A DNA stretch of 35,672 nucleotides from positions 1,582 through 37,253 of IMG/VR virus record IMGVR_UViG_3300033149_003614; one strand, 5' to 3'. Shown here piece after piece: positions 20,818 through 30,800 of the stretch (position 1 is its first letter; each line of letters begins with the position of its first letter). The position numbers and the translations under genes are program-made. Origin of the DNA: a virus. The notes beneath the pieces are model-generated. The model saw only the letters and a list, made by a program, of their open reading frames with translations. It was not told the DNA's origin and searched no databases.

Positions 20818-23472
20818 TTAAACTCTTACGTTTTCTTTAAGTCTATCAATAATCATGTCGCCGACTTCTATGGCGGCAGTTTCAGATAAAAATGTTCCTG
20901 TGATATTTAAAACAATATTTCCTAATCCACCCATTTTATTTAAAGGAATAACTGCTTCAGGACCAGCTTCACCAATCAAAGCATTGGTTGGACTTGTAAC
21001 TATTCCACCTTTAGCAAAAGGAACTGACATCATTGGAGCAGCAGTATAATAAGCAGAAGTAGAACCACCGTAAAGTATAGCGTTGGCTTGTTCAATTTCT
21101 TTGGCTCTTCGTTTCTTATTTTCTGCTATTAGGTCATCATCTGCAATTACCGCATCTCTAACTAAACCAGAATTAATAATCTTAATATCAGTAGTTTTAT
21201 TATTCATATCTATAATTAAATCTGCTTTTTCTTGTTCTTTATCCATCTCATCTTGTATTCTGTCTAATTCATCTAAGTACGCTCTATTATATTTCATCTG
21301 CTCCTTACCAAGATTTTCAAGTGTTCTTTGAAAATCAGTCAAAGCATTAACACGTCTAACTTCTGCCACTTCATTTTCATAAGCAGTCTCAATATTCTTT
21401 TTAGACTCTAAAAGATGTAAATTCAAATTGTAAGCGTCCTCGGCTTCCTGAACTTCGTTTCTTAAATTATTTATTCTATCCTTATGCCCTATTAAATCTT
21501 CAGTATAACCAGACTTTGTCATTTCTTTCTTTAATTCAGCTTTTTTTCCTTCTAAATCTTCTAATTGACTAGCGACAAGTTCTTCCTGTTTAACATAAGC
21601 TTCAGCGTATCGTGTTTTAAAATCTAAAGTTTTTTTAGCATACGCAACTTTCAACTTCTGTTCTTCTGCTTGTAAATCCTTAATTTTTTCTAAAATCTTT
21701 TCATATTCTTCAGCAGTATCTTTAGCCGCTCCACCCGCGTCTTTAGTAGCTTCAGTTATACCATCAAAGGCTTCCATTCCAATACTACCTAAATTGTTAA
21801 CTGAACTACCAGCAAAATCAGCCGCACTAGCATAACTCATCATTGCATCAGTAGAATACCCAGTTAATTCTACTAACTGTCCACCTTGTCTTACAAGCAA
21901 TCCTCTCATTACTAATTCATCTTCAAATTGACTAATTTGGTCTCTATGGGCTTGACTTTGTCTTTCAGCAAGACCATCAATAGCATCAAATTGATTTTGC
22001 AACGAATCCATTTTTAGTTGAGCATAACGACGAACATCTTCATTTTCGCTTTCCATCATTCCTTTATATCTTTCAAATCCTCTACTTCTCATATCAATAG
22101 TCTCTTCTTCTGCTTTATGTACTTCATCTATTCGCTTTTTAAGCTGTATAAATCCATCTATAACCTTATACAAACCATAAGCTACAACTGTAATTGCCAC
22201 TAACGTTGGTATAGCCAATAATGCAGTTCCAAGTAAACCAGTAGCAGTAGTAGTTAATCCAATAGCACCACCTAATGCGGCTAAAGCACCCATTATTGTA
22301 CTAACAGCAGTAATAGTTTTTGCCACAATACCAATAAACAACAAAAACGCTCCAACCATAAGAACATATTTAGCTTTAGTAGTAACAATTTCAGCAATTA
22401 AATCTTTGTGTACTTTTATCATTTCAGTAACATCTTTAACATAAGGGACTATTTTATCGCCAAGTTCTATCATTATATCTCTTAACTCTTCCATTGCTTG
22501 TTTCATCTGGAATCCGGGACCTTCTGCCATATCTTGGAAATAACCACCTACTGTTATTGTATCATCACCAGCAGTCATTAATGCCGTATTATAATCCTCA
22601 ACGGCTGTTCCTACCAATGGGAATAAAGCTTGTAACGCACGAACATTCGGAAACATATCAGCTAATGCGGCTGTATTATCACCATACTGTTCTCTCAATT
22701 TTTCCAATACACCAGTTAAGCCTATTGCTTTAATAGCCATTTGACCACTATCATACCCAAGACTTCTTAGCCATTCTCCTAATTTTTCAGATGGTTTATT
22801 TAAAGCTGTAAAAGTAGCATTAATAGCAGTAGCCGCTTCTTCTGTACTACCAGCAGTTTTTGTTAAAGTAGCAAGAGATGCACCAACTTCATCAAAAGAA
22901 ACACCTAATGAAGCCGCCTGAACAGCCGCTCTTGGAAATGACTGAGCAAGTTCTTCAAACGTAAGCAAACCAGCATCTACAATCCTAAACAATTTATCCA
23001 TTGTTTCTCTAGCTTGATTACCGCTATAACCAAAAACATTCATCGCTTTCGATAATGCACCAGCAACATCGGCCGCATTCGCCATACCAGCAGTAGCCGC
23101 TTCGCCAACAACAGTTAATACTTCCATTGATTCTGCTCCTCTAAAGCCTGCAGAACCAACTACATACATTGCTTCTTGCATTTCATTCGCGCTTTTACCA
23201 ACCTGTATGGCAAGCTCCCTAACATCTTTTTTCATCGACTTAAAAGCACTGTCATTTAATTTAAGCATTTGATTTGTAGCTCTTGCTAATGTATCATAAT
23301 CAGCAGCCGCTTTTAATGCCGCACCACCAACAGCAATCGAAGCTCCAGTTATTAATGCGCCTGCTTTAAATGATTTTTGACCGAGTTGTTCAAAACTAAG
23401 ACCAGTAGCCTTCAATTGCTTTGAAGCCCTATCTACTGCTGTAATAATAATTTGTAGTTTAGTGCTTGCCAT
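20818..23472 (-). CDS. Tail tape measure protein
   Basis: The 884-residue protein begins with a TP901-type tape measure region (AADYDTLARATNQMLKLND, KSANEMQEAMYVVGSAGFRG). A long domain with FEELAQSFPRAAVQAASLGV follows. Hydrophobic helices lie at about 360-430 and a long charged coiled coil at about 590-760. The C-terminal motif LIGEAGPEAVIPLNKMGG is typical of tape measures. Length sets tail length, and 884 residues suggest a tail of roughly 130 nm under the usual 1.5 A per residue rule. It overlaps the end of the frameshifted chaperone frame, the classical order. Confidence 0.95.
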   Translation of the reverse strand: MASTKLQIIITAVDRASKQLKATGLSFEQLGQKSFKAGALITGASIAVGGAALKAAADYDTLARATNQMLKLNDSAFKSMKKDVRELAIQVGKSANEMQEAMYVVGSAGFRGAESMEVLTVVGEAATAGMANAADVAGALSKAMNVFGYSGNQARETMDKLFRIVDAGLLTFEELAQSFPRAAVQAASLGVSFDEVGASLATLTKTAGSTEEAATAINATFTALNKPSEKLGEWLRSLGYDSGQMAIKAIGLTGVLEKLREQYGDNTAALADMFPNVRALQALFPLVGTAVEDYNTALMTAGDDTITVGGYFQDMAEGPGFQMKQAMEELRDIMIELGDKIVPYVKDVTEMIKVHKDLIAEIVTTKAKYVLMVGAFLLFIGIVAKTITAVSTIMGALAALGGAIGLTTTATGLLGTALLAIPTLVAITVVAYGLYKVIDGFIQLKKRIDEVHKAEEETIDMRSRGFERYKGMMESENEDVRRYAQLKMDSLQNQFDAIDGLAERQSQAHRDQISQFEDELVMRGLLVRQGGQLVELTGYSTDAMMSYASAADFAGSSVNNLGSIGMEAFDGITEATKDAGGAAKDTAEEYEKILEKIKDLQAEEQKLKVAYAKKTLDFKTRYAEAYVKQEELVASQLEDLEGKKAELKKEMTKSGYTEDLIGHKDRINNLRNEVQEAEDAYNLNLHLLESKKNIETAYENEVAEVRRVNALTDFQRTLENLGKEQMKYNRAYLDELDRIQDEMDKEQEKADLIIDMNNKTTDIKIINSGLVRDAVIADDDLIAENKKRRAKEIEQANAILYGGSTSAYYTAAPMMSVPFAKGGIVTSPTNALIGEAGPEAVIPLNKMGGLGNIVLNITGTFLSETAAIEVGDMIIDRLKENVRV

Positions 23473-23677
23473 GTTTCATTTGCGATTTTTTAACTTCAAG
23501 ACGTTGATATTCTGCGTCAAGATTTATTTTTTGTTGGAGTCCCGTGATAAACCAATCAGGCTGTTTCAAATAGGTAAAATAATCCCAGCCCATCTTTTCA
23601 CACAACAAGATGATAGCTAGTTCATTACTAATTCTAGCTCTACCGCGACTTAAAAGTTCACGATACTCCCCTTCTAT
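23459..23677 (-). CDS. Tail assembly chaperone extension (T part, -1 frame)
   Basis: This frame has no start of its own. After a -1 slip at the A7 run it continues IEGEYRELLSRGRARISNEL, then AIILLCEKMGWDYFTYL and LEVKKSQMKHGKH, and stops 14 nt inside the tape measure gene. The 72-residue extension would give a 185-residue fusion with the 113-residue upstream frame. The G/GT arrangement is standard in siphoviruses, where the T part recruits the tape measure. Confidence 0.85.
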   Translation of the reverse strand: MEGEYRELLSRGRARISNELAIILLCEKMGWDYFTYLKQPDWFITGLQQKINLDAEYQRLEVKKSQMKHGKH

Positions 23678-24015
23678 TTTTTTGCAGTGGTTTCTCCTGT
23701 TCCTGTAATTGTGTTAATTTCATTGATAACGAAATCAAAGTCTTTAGTCGGCAGATTTAAGACTGTTTTCAAAACATCTTCTGCTAACTTACCGTCTTGT
23801 TTAACACTTACGACTACTGCCTTGATTGTTGCATCTTGTGATTTATTAACTGCATCTCCACTTATTTTTGGCTTTACTTTCATGTCGTCGGCATATTCAA
23901 TATCATCTAATAATGCCTTGGTTACTTGCCGTCTTTCGTCTGCAGTAATCCAACTTTTTAGAGTCACTTCTGTCTTAGTGACAGGCGTTGTGACTTTGAT
24001 GTTTTCTCGTTCCAT
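23674..24015 (-). CDS. Tail assembly chaperone (G part)
   Basis: The 113-residue protein starts MERENIKVTTPVTKTEVTLK and includes ITADERRQVTKALLDDI and a helical C-terminus ending TGETTAKK before TAG. Position between the tail-tube and tape measure genes and the overlap with the -1 frame identify it as the G-type chaperone that coats the tape measure before tube assembly. Confidence 0.85.
   Translation of the reverse strand: MERENIKVTTPVTKTEVTLKSWITADERRQVTKALLDDIEYADDMKVKPKISGDAVNKSQDATIKAVVVSVKQDGKLAEDVLKTVLNLPTKDFDFVINEINTITGTGETTAKK
23677..23683 (-). promoter_or_regulatory. -1 ribosomal frameshift site (A AAA AAA)
   Basis: On the minus strand GCA AAA AAA TAG contains the slippery heptamer A AAA AAA just before the zero-frame stop. 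A -1 slip avoids the stop and opens the 72-codon extension that ends at the tape measure start. Confidence 0.85.
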
Positions 24016-24025
24016 AATTTTGTCA

Positions 24026-24184
24026 TTAATTATAAGTTCCGCATTTAGTACATTGTCGCTCTTGCGGAATTAAAAGAGCCAACAAACCAAAGGGAAAAAA
24101 CAACACAACAATAGCCCAAATAAGGCAACTGTAATGTGATTTATGTTCTGTTGACTTTTTACACTTAGAACAATATTTTTTCAT
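24026..24184 (-). CDS. 52-residue zinc-ribbon membrane protein
   Basis: ATG 24184 has a strong SD (AAGGGAG). The product begins MKKYCSKCKKSTEHK, has one hydrophobic helix (LIWAIVVLFFPFGLLALLIP) and ends RQCTKCGTYN. The two CxxC pairs flank the membrane helix and could form one zinc ribbon across a hairpin. It lies between the tail tube and chaperone genes. Function unknown. Confidence 0.65.
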   Translation of the reverse strand: MKKYCSKCKKSTEHKSHYSCLIWAIVVLFFPFGLLALLIPQERQCTKCGTYN

Positions 24185-24198
24185 ACTTCTCCCTTAAA

Positions 24199-24241
24199 TA
24201 GCTTCGGGGGCTACTCGCCTTTGGGGTTTTCGCCCCAAGCC
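24199..24241 (-). other. Hairpin after the tail tube gene
   Basis: TTGGGG-TTTTCG-CCCCAA (24221-24238) is a strong hairpin. TAGC (24199-24202) pairs with GCTA (24210-24213) next to it. No U-run follows on the minus strand. It lies after the highly expressed tail tube gene and may stabilise or attenuate the transcript. Confidence 0.5.
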
Positions 24242-24260
24242 TATTTTAATTATTTTTACC

Positions 24261-25247
24261 TTAGTAAGATGAAACTGCATTAATTAATGTGCAGGAGTTT
24301 ATTACATTGTCGTTTGTACCCGCGTCGTATAAAGCGGTAAAGCTCAAGGTCTGTGTCACTACTTCATCAAGGGCAAAATCAGGCTCCCACGCTTCAAACA
24401 TAACCTTACTCAAATCAAGTGTCCACTGGTACTTAGTTGTAGCACAACCAGTAATAGTGTCATCGTGAGTCATGTCAATTCTAACGGCTCGGTTTGTAGC
24501 ATTCTTAACATAATTCAACCAAGTTCTGTCTTCATAGTTGAAAACAATTTCACCAGTAATGTTAAACCGCTTATTAACAATGTCTTCCGGTTGAACGGTT
24601 GACAATGTTGCCTGAATTTCTGCGTTCTTCTCGAATCTCAAAGTCAAACTCTTCAGATTGATTGAAGTTCCCGGTAAAGCACCAGTATTAGCCGCGGTAC
24701 TGAAAGTCAAATATCTACCAACGAATTTCTTTTCTGCTCCATAGGAAGCTGTCTGGTTAGCGCTTGTAGCACTAGCTTTTGACAAGAAGTTAACCGTATA
24801 ACTAACAATAGCATCTGGCAAGAAACTAATCTCTAAAGTGTTAATCATTCCCATTTCAAACATAAGCTGTCCAATCGGGTCAATAGTGTGAATAGACAAA
24901 CTATCGTGACAGTTATCATTCTGAAGCGTATAGGTATGCGTATAAGCGGCAGTATCAGTCGGACCCGTAGTAGTTAATGTTCCTAAGGTGGCAAGTAAGA
25001 TAGCCCCAAAGCTTTGGTCACCAAGTTCAACTGTCATATCTCCCTCAGCGTGTTCCAAAGTTTTAGGCGCTTGGTCTCCACCCCAAATTCCACCAAATCC
25101 GGCTTCTGATAAAGCTCTCGTCGGCACATCTCTAAAGCTAAAAGCAGTACAATTAAGCCAATAAGTAGGAGCAACACCAACCCCTCTGGTTGATTCAACC
25201 CCAATACCAATCGACTCTCGTCTGCCAATCCATAATGTACATGCCAT
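24261..25247 (-). CDS. Major tail tube protein
   Basis: The 328-residue protein starts MACTLWIGRRESIGIGVEST with TYWLNCTAFSFRDVPTRA. It has the beta-rich layout of tail tube proteins, including AEGDMTVELGDQSFGAILLA and the C-terminal FALDEVVTQTLSFTALYDAG. Position after the tail terminator and before the chaperone pair is diagnostic. The extra length over small tube proteins suggests an added Ig-like or duplicated segment. Confidence 0.82.
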   Translation of the reverse strand: MACTLWIGRRESIGIGVESTRGVGVAPTYWLNCTAFSFRDVPTRALSEAGFGGIWGGDQAPKTLEHAEGDMTVELGDQSFGAILLATLGTLTTTGPTDTAAYTHTYTLQNDNCHDSLSIHTIDPIGQLMFEMGMINTLEISFLPDAIVSYTVNFLSKASATSANQTASYGAEKKFVGRYLTFSTAANTGALPGTSINLKSLTLRFEKNAEIQATLSTVQPEDIVNKRFNITGEIVFNYEDRTWLNYVKNATNRAVRIDMTHDDTITGCATTKYQWTLDLSKVMFEAWEPDFALDEVVTQTLSFTALYDAGTNDNVINSCTLINAVSSY

Positions 25248-25298
25248 AATATTTATTTCCTTTCCTTGTTTATTACTCGACCTTTAATATTTTAATAA

Positions 25299-25745
25299 TT
25301 AGCTAATTGAATTCAAATCTACCGAAACTCTACATCTAACGGTTATTTCCGCTACTCGGTATATGTCTTCTCTCTCAGCATATCCCCAAGTAGACGGCAA
25401 AGCGAAAATGTTAATCGGACAATATCCTGTCGGCGAAGTCAAGTCCGCCAAATTGTACTGTCGGTCAAAATCGTCCAAAATAGCACTCACGCATTTTCTT
25501 AAAATTCTATCTGCGTCCTTTTGGCCGAAATGCTTCATATTAACATAAACTCTCACGTTAAAAGCGTAAATTCTAATGTTCTCTTCTGTTGTATTATAAT
25601 CACTCTCGTTCTCCGAAGGCGTAACAGTCGCCGAAGGTGAACCCTTAAACTTATCTGTTTCGTATTCATAAACCTCCTGAATTCCGTTAGACGACTTATT
25701 GTCGCGTAAAATATCGCAAATTCGGTCAATCAAGCATTCCCACAT
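25299..25745 (-). CDS. Tail terminator-like protein
   Basis: The 148-residue protein starts MWECLIDRICDILRDNKSSN, then SATVTPSENESDYNTTEENI and RIYAFNVRVYVNMKHFGQKD, an alpha/beta fold pattern of tail terminator (gpU/TrP1-like) proteins that cap the tube. It precedes the tail tube gene as usual. The start overlaps the HNH gene by 16 nt. SD AAGGAA lies about ten bases before the ATG. Confidence 0.65.
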   Translation of the reverse strand: MWECLIDRICDILRDNKSSNGIQEVYEYETDKFKGSPSATVTPSENESDYNTTEENIRIYAFNVRVYVNMKHFGQKDADRILRKCVSAILDDFDRQYNLADLTSPTGYCPINIFALPSTWGYAEREDIYRVAEITVRCRVSVDLNSIS

Positions 25746-26269
25746 ACTTTTATTTTTCCTTTCTTAGTTAAATCGTGACAATTTCTACAAAGCGTAACTC
25801 CATTATTTAAACTCCATAACTCATCACAATTTAACGCTTGTTTCAATGTTTTAATTTTATTCTCCTCAATTATCACTGACATTTCTTTAATATGATGTAC
25901 TTCCAAATAACAACCTCTCTTACGACAAGTTTGACAAGTCCAATTATCTCTTTGAAAAATATCTGAACGCCATTCTTGATATTTCCAACAATCTCTTATC
26001 TTTCTATTTATATCTTGATTACCCTTCCAAAGATAATGTTTTTCACCTCTTATATTTAATCTTGGTTTTCCTATTTGAGCATTTCTTATTTTTTCTCCAA
26101 TTTCTTTAGGACGTTTAATTCCTCTTCTTGCTTCCCAAACTGGTTCCAAACTTTTTCTTTGTTTATCTGATAATTTTCTACCAGTTAAAGCCTTACTAAT
26201 CTTGTCAGCCCAAGTGATTTTTCTGCCTTTATTAGCTTTACTAATTTTTCTTTTAGTTTCTTCCGTCAT
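25730..26269 (-). CDS. NUMOD-HNH homing endonuclease
   Basis: The 179-residue protein begins with two NUMOD3-like DNA-binding repeats (EETKRKISKANKGRK, WADKISKALTGRKLSD). It then has KHYLWKGNQDINRKIR and an HNH domain with CQTCRKRGCYLEVHHIKEMS and LWSLNNGVTLCRNCHDLTKK. This is a typical free-standing homing endonuclease. It lies between the HK97-gp10-like and tail terminator genes, which are usually adjacent, so it is probably an insertion that spreads by homing. Confidence 0.9.
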   Translation of the reverse strand: MTEETKRKISKANKGRKITWADKISKALTGRKLSDKQRKSLEPVWEARRGIKRPKEIGEKIRNAQIGKPRLNIRGEKHYLWKGNQDINRKIRDCWKYQEWRSDIFQRDNWTCQTCRKRGCYLEVHHIKEMSVIIEENKIKTLKQALNCDELWSLNNGVTLCRNCHDLTKKGKIKVCGNA

Positions 26270-26273
26270 AAAT

Positions 26274-26717
26274 TTAATTTATTTTTTCTAATGTTTTATC
26301 AATTACTGTTTTAAAAGTCTTTTCAATCTTTAATTTAGAATTATCTAATCCTCTTTGCATAAATCTATTAGGCTTAGTTCCAGGGTGTTTAACACTCATA
26401 ACTGGGTGCATAGCACCTTGCCAATAAAGCGCTTTTTTCCTGATAGGATAAATAGTATGCGGTCGCGTTCCCTCGTGTACGAATATAGCATATTTCTTGT
26501 GCGGTTCAATAACAGCCCTTAAATGTGTAATGGTTGGCCTAACGCTTGATTTCAAAGCTCCAGTCTTCGTTGGTGTTTCCTTTTTAACTTCATCCGTAAC
26601 TTCCAAAGCCGATTTACTAATAGCAACCTGTAAACCAGAAGCAATCCAACCCGGGAATTTCTTAAACTTAGACCTTAATTCATTAAGTCTGGGAATAGTA
26701 ACCTTTATTTCCGGCAT
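26274..26717 (-). CDS. HK97 gp10-like neck/tail completion protein
   Basis: The 147-residue protein has TPTKTGALKSSVRPTI and YAIFVHEGTRPHTIYP, the two hallmarks of the HK97-gp10 family, and ends HPGTKPNRFMQRGLDNSKLK. These proteins join the head and tail in siphovirus necks. The order connector, head closure, gp10-like, terminator is seen here. Confidence 0.88.
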   Translation of the reverse strand: MPEIKVTIPRLNELRSKFKKFPGWIASGLQVAISKSALEVTDEVKKETPTKTGALKSSVRPTITHLRAVIEPHKKYAIFVHEGTRPHTIYPIRKKALYWQGAMHPVMSVKHPGTKPNRFMQRGLDNSKLKIEKTFKTVIDKTLEKIN

Positions 26718-26718
26718 A

Positions 26719-27048
26719 TTATTCCTCCGTCAATTCAAGCCAAACTTCTTTATAATCAAAACTTCCGAAGGTTCGTCTTGAAACTCCACCATCCGGCACA
26801 GTATATTCATTAGAATCTTCGTCTCTAACCCGGTCACCATCCTGTATATCAACACACCCATCAACCCATAATCGGTGTAACTTTCCGTGTACACCCTCCG
26901 TTAAGCTGGCCTTTGTATCTCTCAACGGCTGTATATGAGCCATAGAAGAAGTCACGGTCGCAAAAGCAACCTTATCAACGTCTCCGCTTGGCGGTGCTAA
27001 TCTGGCAATAAAAATCTGCTTGTTTAAAAGGTGGACTATTTTTGGCAT
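26719..27048 (-). CDS. Head-closure-like neck protein
   Basis: The 109-residue beta-rich protein lies between the connector and the gp10-like gene, the usual place of head closure (Hc1/gp16-like) proteins. It has LNKQIFIARLAPPSGD, VHGKLHRLWVDGCVDIQDGD with RVRDEDSNEYTV, and a final strand. Motif conservation in this family is low, so the call leans on gene order. Confidence 0.65.
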   Translation of the reverse strand: MPKIVHLLNKQIFIARLAPPSGDVDKVAFATVTSSMAHIQPLRDTKASLTEGVHGKLHRLWVDGCVDIQDGDRVRDEDSNEYTVPDGGVSRRTFGSFDYKEVWLELTEE

Positions 27049-27049
27049 A

Positions 27050-27649
27050 TTAACACACCTCCAAAACTCTATGCTGGTTTAAAATCTGCTTAACTCCTAA
27101 TCGAACGGCAGACTCATCTAAATCAGCATAGGTCACAGAATAATCACCTAAGGTCTCGTTGGTAATCTTACCACTATCTCTACCTTGTTTAATGATGTCC
27201 GCTACCAACATAGTCGCTACCAATTCAATATCTTCCGGTACTGTTGCTGAGTGTCCCCAAACTCCTGTCAGCTTTATCCTTTTCGGACCTGTAAGCCAAA
27301 CTCCAATTTGTGAACTAGCAACCATTATCAACTTGTAATACGGAGTCTCATTATACGGATACAAGATATAATCATCATCAAGACCTTCAGTTAAAGTATA
27401 CTTTACATCTTCACCATTCACTTCTAGAATCTCTACTGCTGTGAGTGAGGTAAAATCATCAATTATGATTTCTGTCTTGCCATTTCCATCAAAGTAACGA
27501 GTTTCAGTCGTTCCTTCAAAAGACTTTCCAGTATACTTGTCAATATAATTTTCGGCCGCAGTAATCCAACTCGAAACCTGACTCGAGAAACTCGGGTCTA
27601 TATCTGTCATCAGGTAATTCTCAATTTTTGCCTCCGTGGTATAGCTCAT
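27050..27649 (-). CDS. Head-tail connector (gp6-like adaptor)
   Basis: The 199-residue protein has SYTTEAKIENYLMTDIDPSF, then SSWITAAENYIDKYTGKSFE, the helical start of gp6-like adaptors, and a beta region TRYFDGNGKTEIIIDDF. The C-terminal helices (VPEDIELVATMLVADIIKQG) match the family. The protein forms a dodecameric ring below the portal. The ATG overlaps the stop of the -1 frame of the upstream HNH remnant. Confidence 0.82.
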   Translation of the reverse strand: MSYTTEAKIENYLMTDIDPSFSSQVSSWITAAENYIDKYTGKSFEGTTETRYFDGNGKTEIIIDDFTSLTAVEILEVNGEDVKYTLTEGLDDDYILYPYNETPYYKLIMVASSQIGVWLTGPKRIKLTGVWGHSATVPEDIELVATMLVADIIKQGRDSGKITNETLGDYSVTYADLDESAVRLGVKQILNQHRVLEVC

Positions 27650-27857
27650 AAATTTATTAATTTATTACTAAAATATTTAATCCAATCGCCTCTTTTAAAA
27701 TTTGTTTGTGTATGACAACTTCTACAATAAGTTTTTTTCTATGTTTTTCTGAAAATTCTTTACCAACTTTATTTAATCCAGCACACTTATAACTACAAAA
27801 TTTCGTCGTATTTTTACGATGCGGATTTTTCTTTTTAGCATCACATGGTCTTCCCAT
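27646..27857 (-). pseudogene. Broken NUMOD/HNH-type gene with frame break at A7
   Basis: The zero frame from ATG 27857 encodes GRPCDAKKKNPHRKNTTKFC, SYKCAGLNKVGKEFSEKHRK and then 24 unrelated residues (stop at 27657). In the -1 frame after the A7 run the sequence becomes TYCRSCHTQTNFKRGDWIKY and stops in TGA overlapping the connector start. CRSCH-x-x-TN is the last zinc pair of HNH homing enzymes, and FSEKHRKK resembles a NUMOD3 remnant. The HNH core is deleted. So it is a remnant with a frame break, or less likely a small zinc protein made by -1 slippage. Confidence 0.55.
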
Positions 27858-27868
27858 AATTAGTTATT

Positions 27869-30800
27869 TTATTTTTTCTTAGTATATGCTGAGCAAGAAT
27901 CTTTAGCACTATAAACATCTGGCTTCTTTTTATAAATTACTTCTGAAGGGCTAATAGACGGTGAAACACTTGCGCTTAAACTCGGACTCAAACTAGCACT
28001 TAAACTTGAACTCAGGCTGGCACTTAAGCTTGGCGACAAACTAGGGCTTAAAGAAACAGAAGGACTAACTGAAGAACTTAAGCTTGGCGATAAACTCGGT
28101 GAAAGCGAAGCTGAAAATGAAGCTGATAAACTTGGCGAAAGTGAAGGTGAAAGCGAAGCTGAAGGGCTGACTGAAGCTGAAATCGAAGCGCTTAAGCTTG
28201 GGCTTAGTGAAGGACTCAAGCTGGGCGATAAGCTAAATGATAAACTAGGACTAACCGAAGGCGATAAACTAGCACTCGGTGAAACACTTGAACTTAAACT
28301 CGCACTTAAACTAGGTGACAAGCTTGGAGATAAACTAGCACTTGGCGAAACACTAGAACTGATTGACGGTGATATACTAGGACTCAAGCTTGGTGATAAA
28401 GAAGCACTACCTACACTCGGCGATAAACTAGGACTGATTGATGGACTAAAACTAGGTGAAAGTGAAGCGCTTGGTGAAACTGACGAACTGATTGATGGAC
28501 TCAAACTTGGAGAAATCGAAGGGCTAATTGACGGGCTAAGACTCGCACTCAAGCTAGGTGATATACTTGGACTATAACTCGCACTTAAGCTCGGTGAAAG
28601 GCTAGGACTTAAAGAAGCCGACGGGCTTACAGAAGAACTCAAACTTGGACTAACACTCGGAGACAAAGATGGTGAAACTGATGAGCTAATACTTGGTGAA
28701 AGACTAGGACTCAAACTAGCAGACGGTGAAACTGAAGAACTAATGCTCGGACTTAAACTTGGCGACAAACTCGGTGAAAGCGAATAGCTACCAACACTTG
28801 GTGACAAACTAGGACTAATCGAAGGTGAAAGTGACGGACTTAAACTTGCGCTAGGGCTAACCGAAGAACTAATCGAAGGGCTAAGGCTTGGACTCAACGA
28901 AGGTGACAAACTCGGGCTTAAGCTTGATGAAAGCGAAGCGCTAGGGCTAACAGAAGAACTGACTGACGGCGACAAGCTAGGACTAATCGAAGGTGATAGC
29001 GAAGGTGAAAGACTAGCGCTAGGTGAAACAGAAGACGATATGCTCGGAGACAAACTCAGAGACAAGCTTGGCGACAAACTAGGGCTTAAACTGGCAGACG
29101 GTGAAACTGAAGAACTAAGACTAGGACTAAGGCTTGGACTAAGACTTGGACTTAAACTCGGCGACAAAGACGCACTAGGCGAAACACTTGAACTTAAACT
29201 CGGGCTTAAAGATGATGATATGCTCGGACTCAAGGAAGGTGAAAGCGACGCACTCGGACTTACAGAAGAACTGATTGACGGAGAAATACTTAGACTTAAA
29301 CTAGGGCTTATGCTTGAACTTAGTGAAGCCGAAGGACTAACACTTGACGATAAACTTGGACTTAATGATGGAGATAAACTTGGACTAACACTTGGAGACA
29401 AACTAGAAGACAAGGAAGCAGAAGGACTCACCGAAGAACTAATACTCGGTGAAAGGCTAGGGCTAATTGAAGAGGACAAGCTGGCACTTGGTGAAACTGA
29501 CGAACTCAAACTAGAACTGATTGACGAGCTTAAGCTCGGACTCAAGCTTGAACTCAAGCTTGGGCTTAAGGACGGACTCAAACTCGGTGACAACGAAGCT
29601 GAAGGACTAACCGAAGAAGATGTGGAAGGCGAAAGCGACGGCGAAATCGAAAGACTCAAACTCGGTGACAACGAAGCTGAAGGCGAAACAGAAGAACTAA
29701 TTGACGGACTTAGACTTGCTGAAAGTGACGGACTTAAACTTGGACTTAAGGACGCTGATAGACTAACACTTGATGAAATCGACGGGCTAATACTAGGACT
29801 CAAAGACAGACTAATCGAAGGTGAAAGCGAAGCCGAAGGACTAACAGATGATGATATGCTCGGACTAATTGAAGGCGACAAACTTGGGCTAATAGACGGT
29901 GACAAACTGGCACTCGGCGAAACGCTAGAAGAAAAACTTGGAGAAATAGACGGACTCAAACTAGGCGAAAGCGATGGACTTAAACTTGGACTTAAACTTG
30001 GACTGATTGAAGCTGAAGGGCTAACAGAAGAACTGATACTCGGGCTAAGTGATGGACTAAGACTAGAACTAAGACTCGGCGAAGCACTAACAGCTAAATC
30101 TTCAGCAACCAAAGACAAATTCATTATCTTCATTGTTCCACTACTACCACCGCATACTAAAATATAATTAACATCATCACCAGCAATAGCATTAACAGTA
30201 TCGGAAGTATCTTCATATATACCAGTAGTTGAATCTGTAATCGTAACCGCCAAATCAGTATTCGCCCCATTCTTTCTAAATATCAAAGTAGAATCACCAT
30301 TTATTGAATTAGATGATACATTTGCAATTAAATCTGAAAAATCGAAACTACGTAATGGGTCTAATTTTACTTTCGTTTCATTGTCAAAATTTGATTCATT
30401 TATATTAACTCCACCAATCGCAAGATAATTAGTAGTGCCATTATCAAAGGCAGAAATAGACTTACCACCATTTGACAATATATTACCACCACTTGTCGTC
30501 TCATATTCAATAGACAAAGTCTCTATATAAAAATTCCCACTCCCAGCACTATCAACAGTAAAAGAATAAACAACATCATCACCAACCGAAATTGAATCAG
30601 TATTTGAATTATCCTCAAATACACCAGTAGAAGCCGCCGAAACAGAAATTGAAGAATTGCCATCAGCACCTTCAATTCTAACCTTTAAAGTAACTGAATC
30701 ATCTCTACTATTAGCTGGAACATAAGCAAAATAATCTCTCACAGTACCAGCAACTCTAACTCTAGTAGCCGCAATAGTTTCATTCAATGCTTGTCCGGGA

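Noticed and set aside
29040-30167. 375-codon open frame on the plus strand inside the 1137-residue fibre gene
   Set aside because: Same antisense by-product of the Ser-x repeat. The minus frame has the globular N-terminus and the conserved tail.
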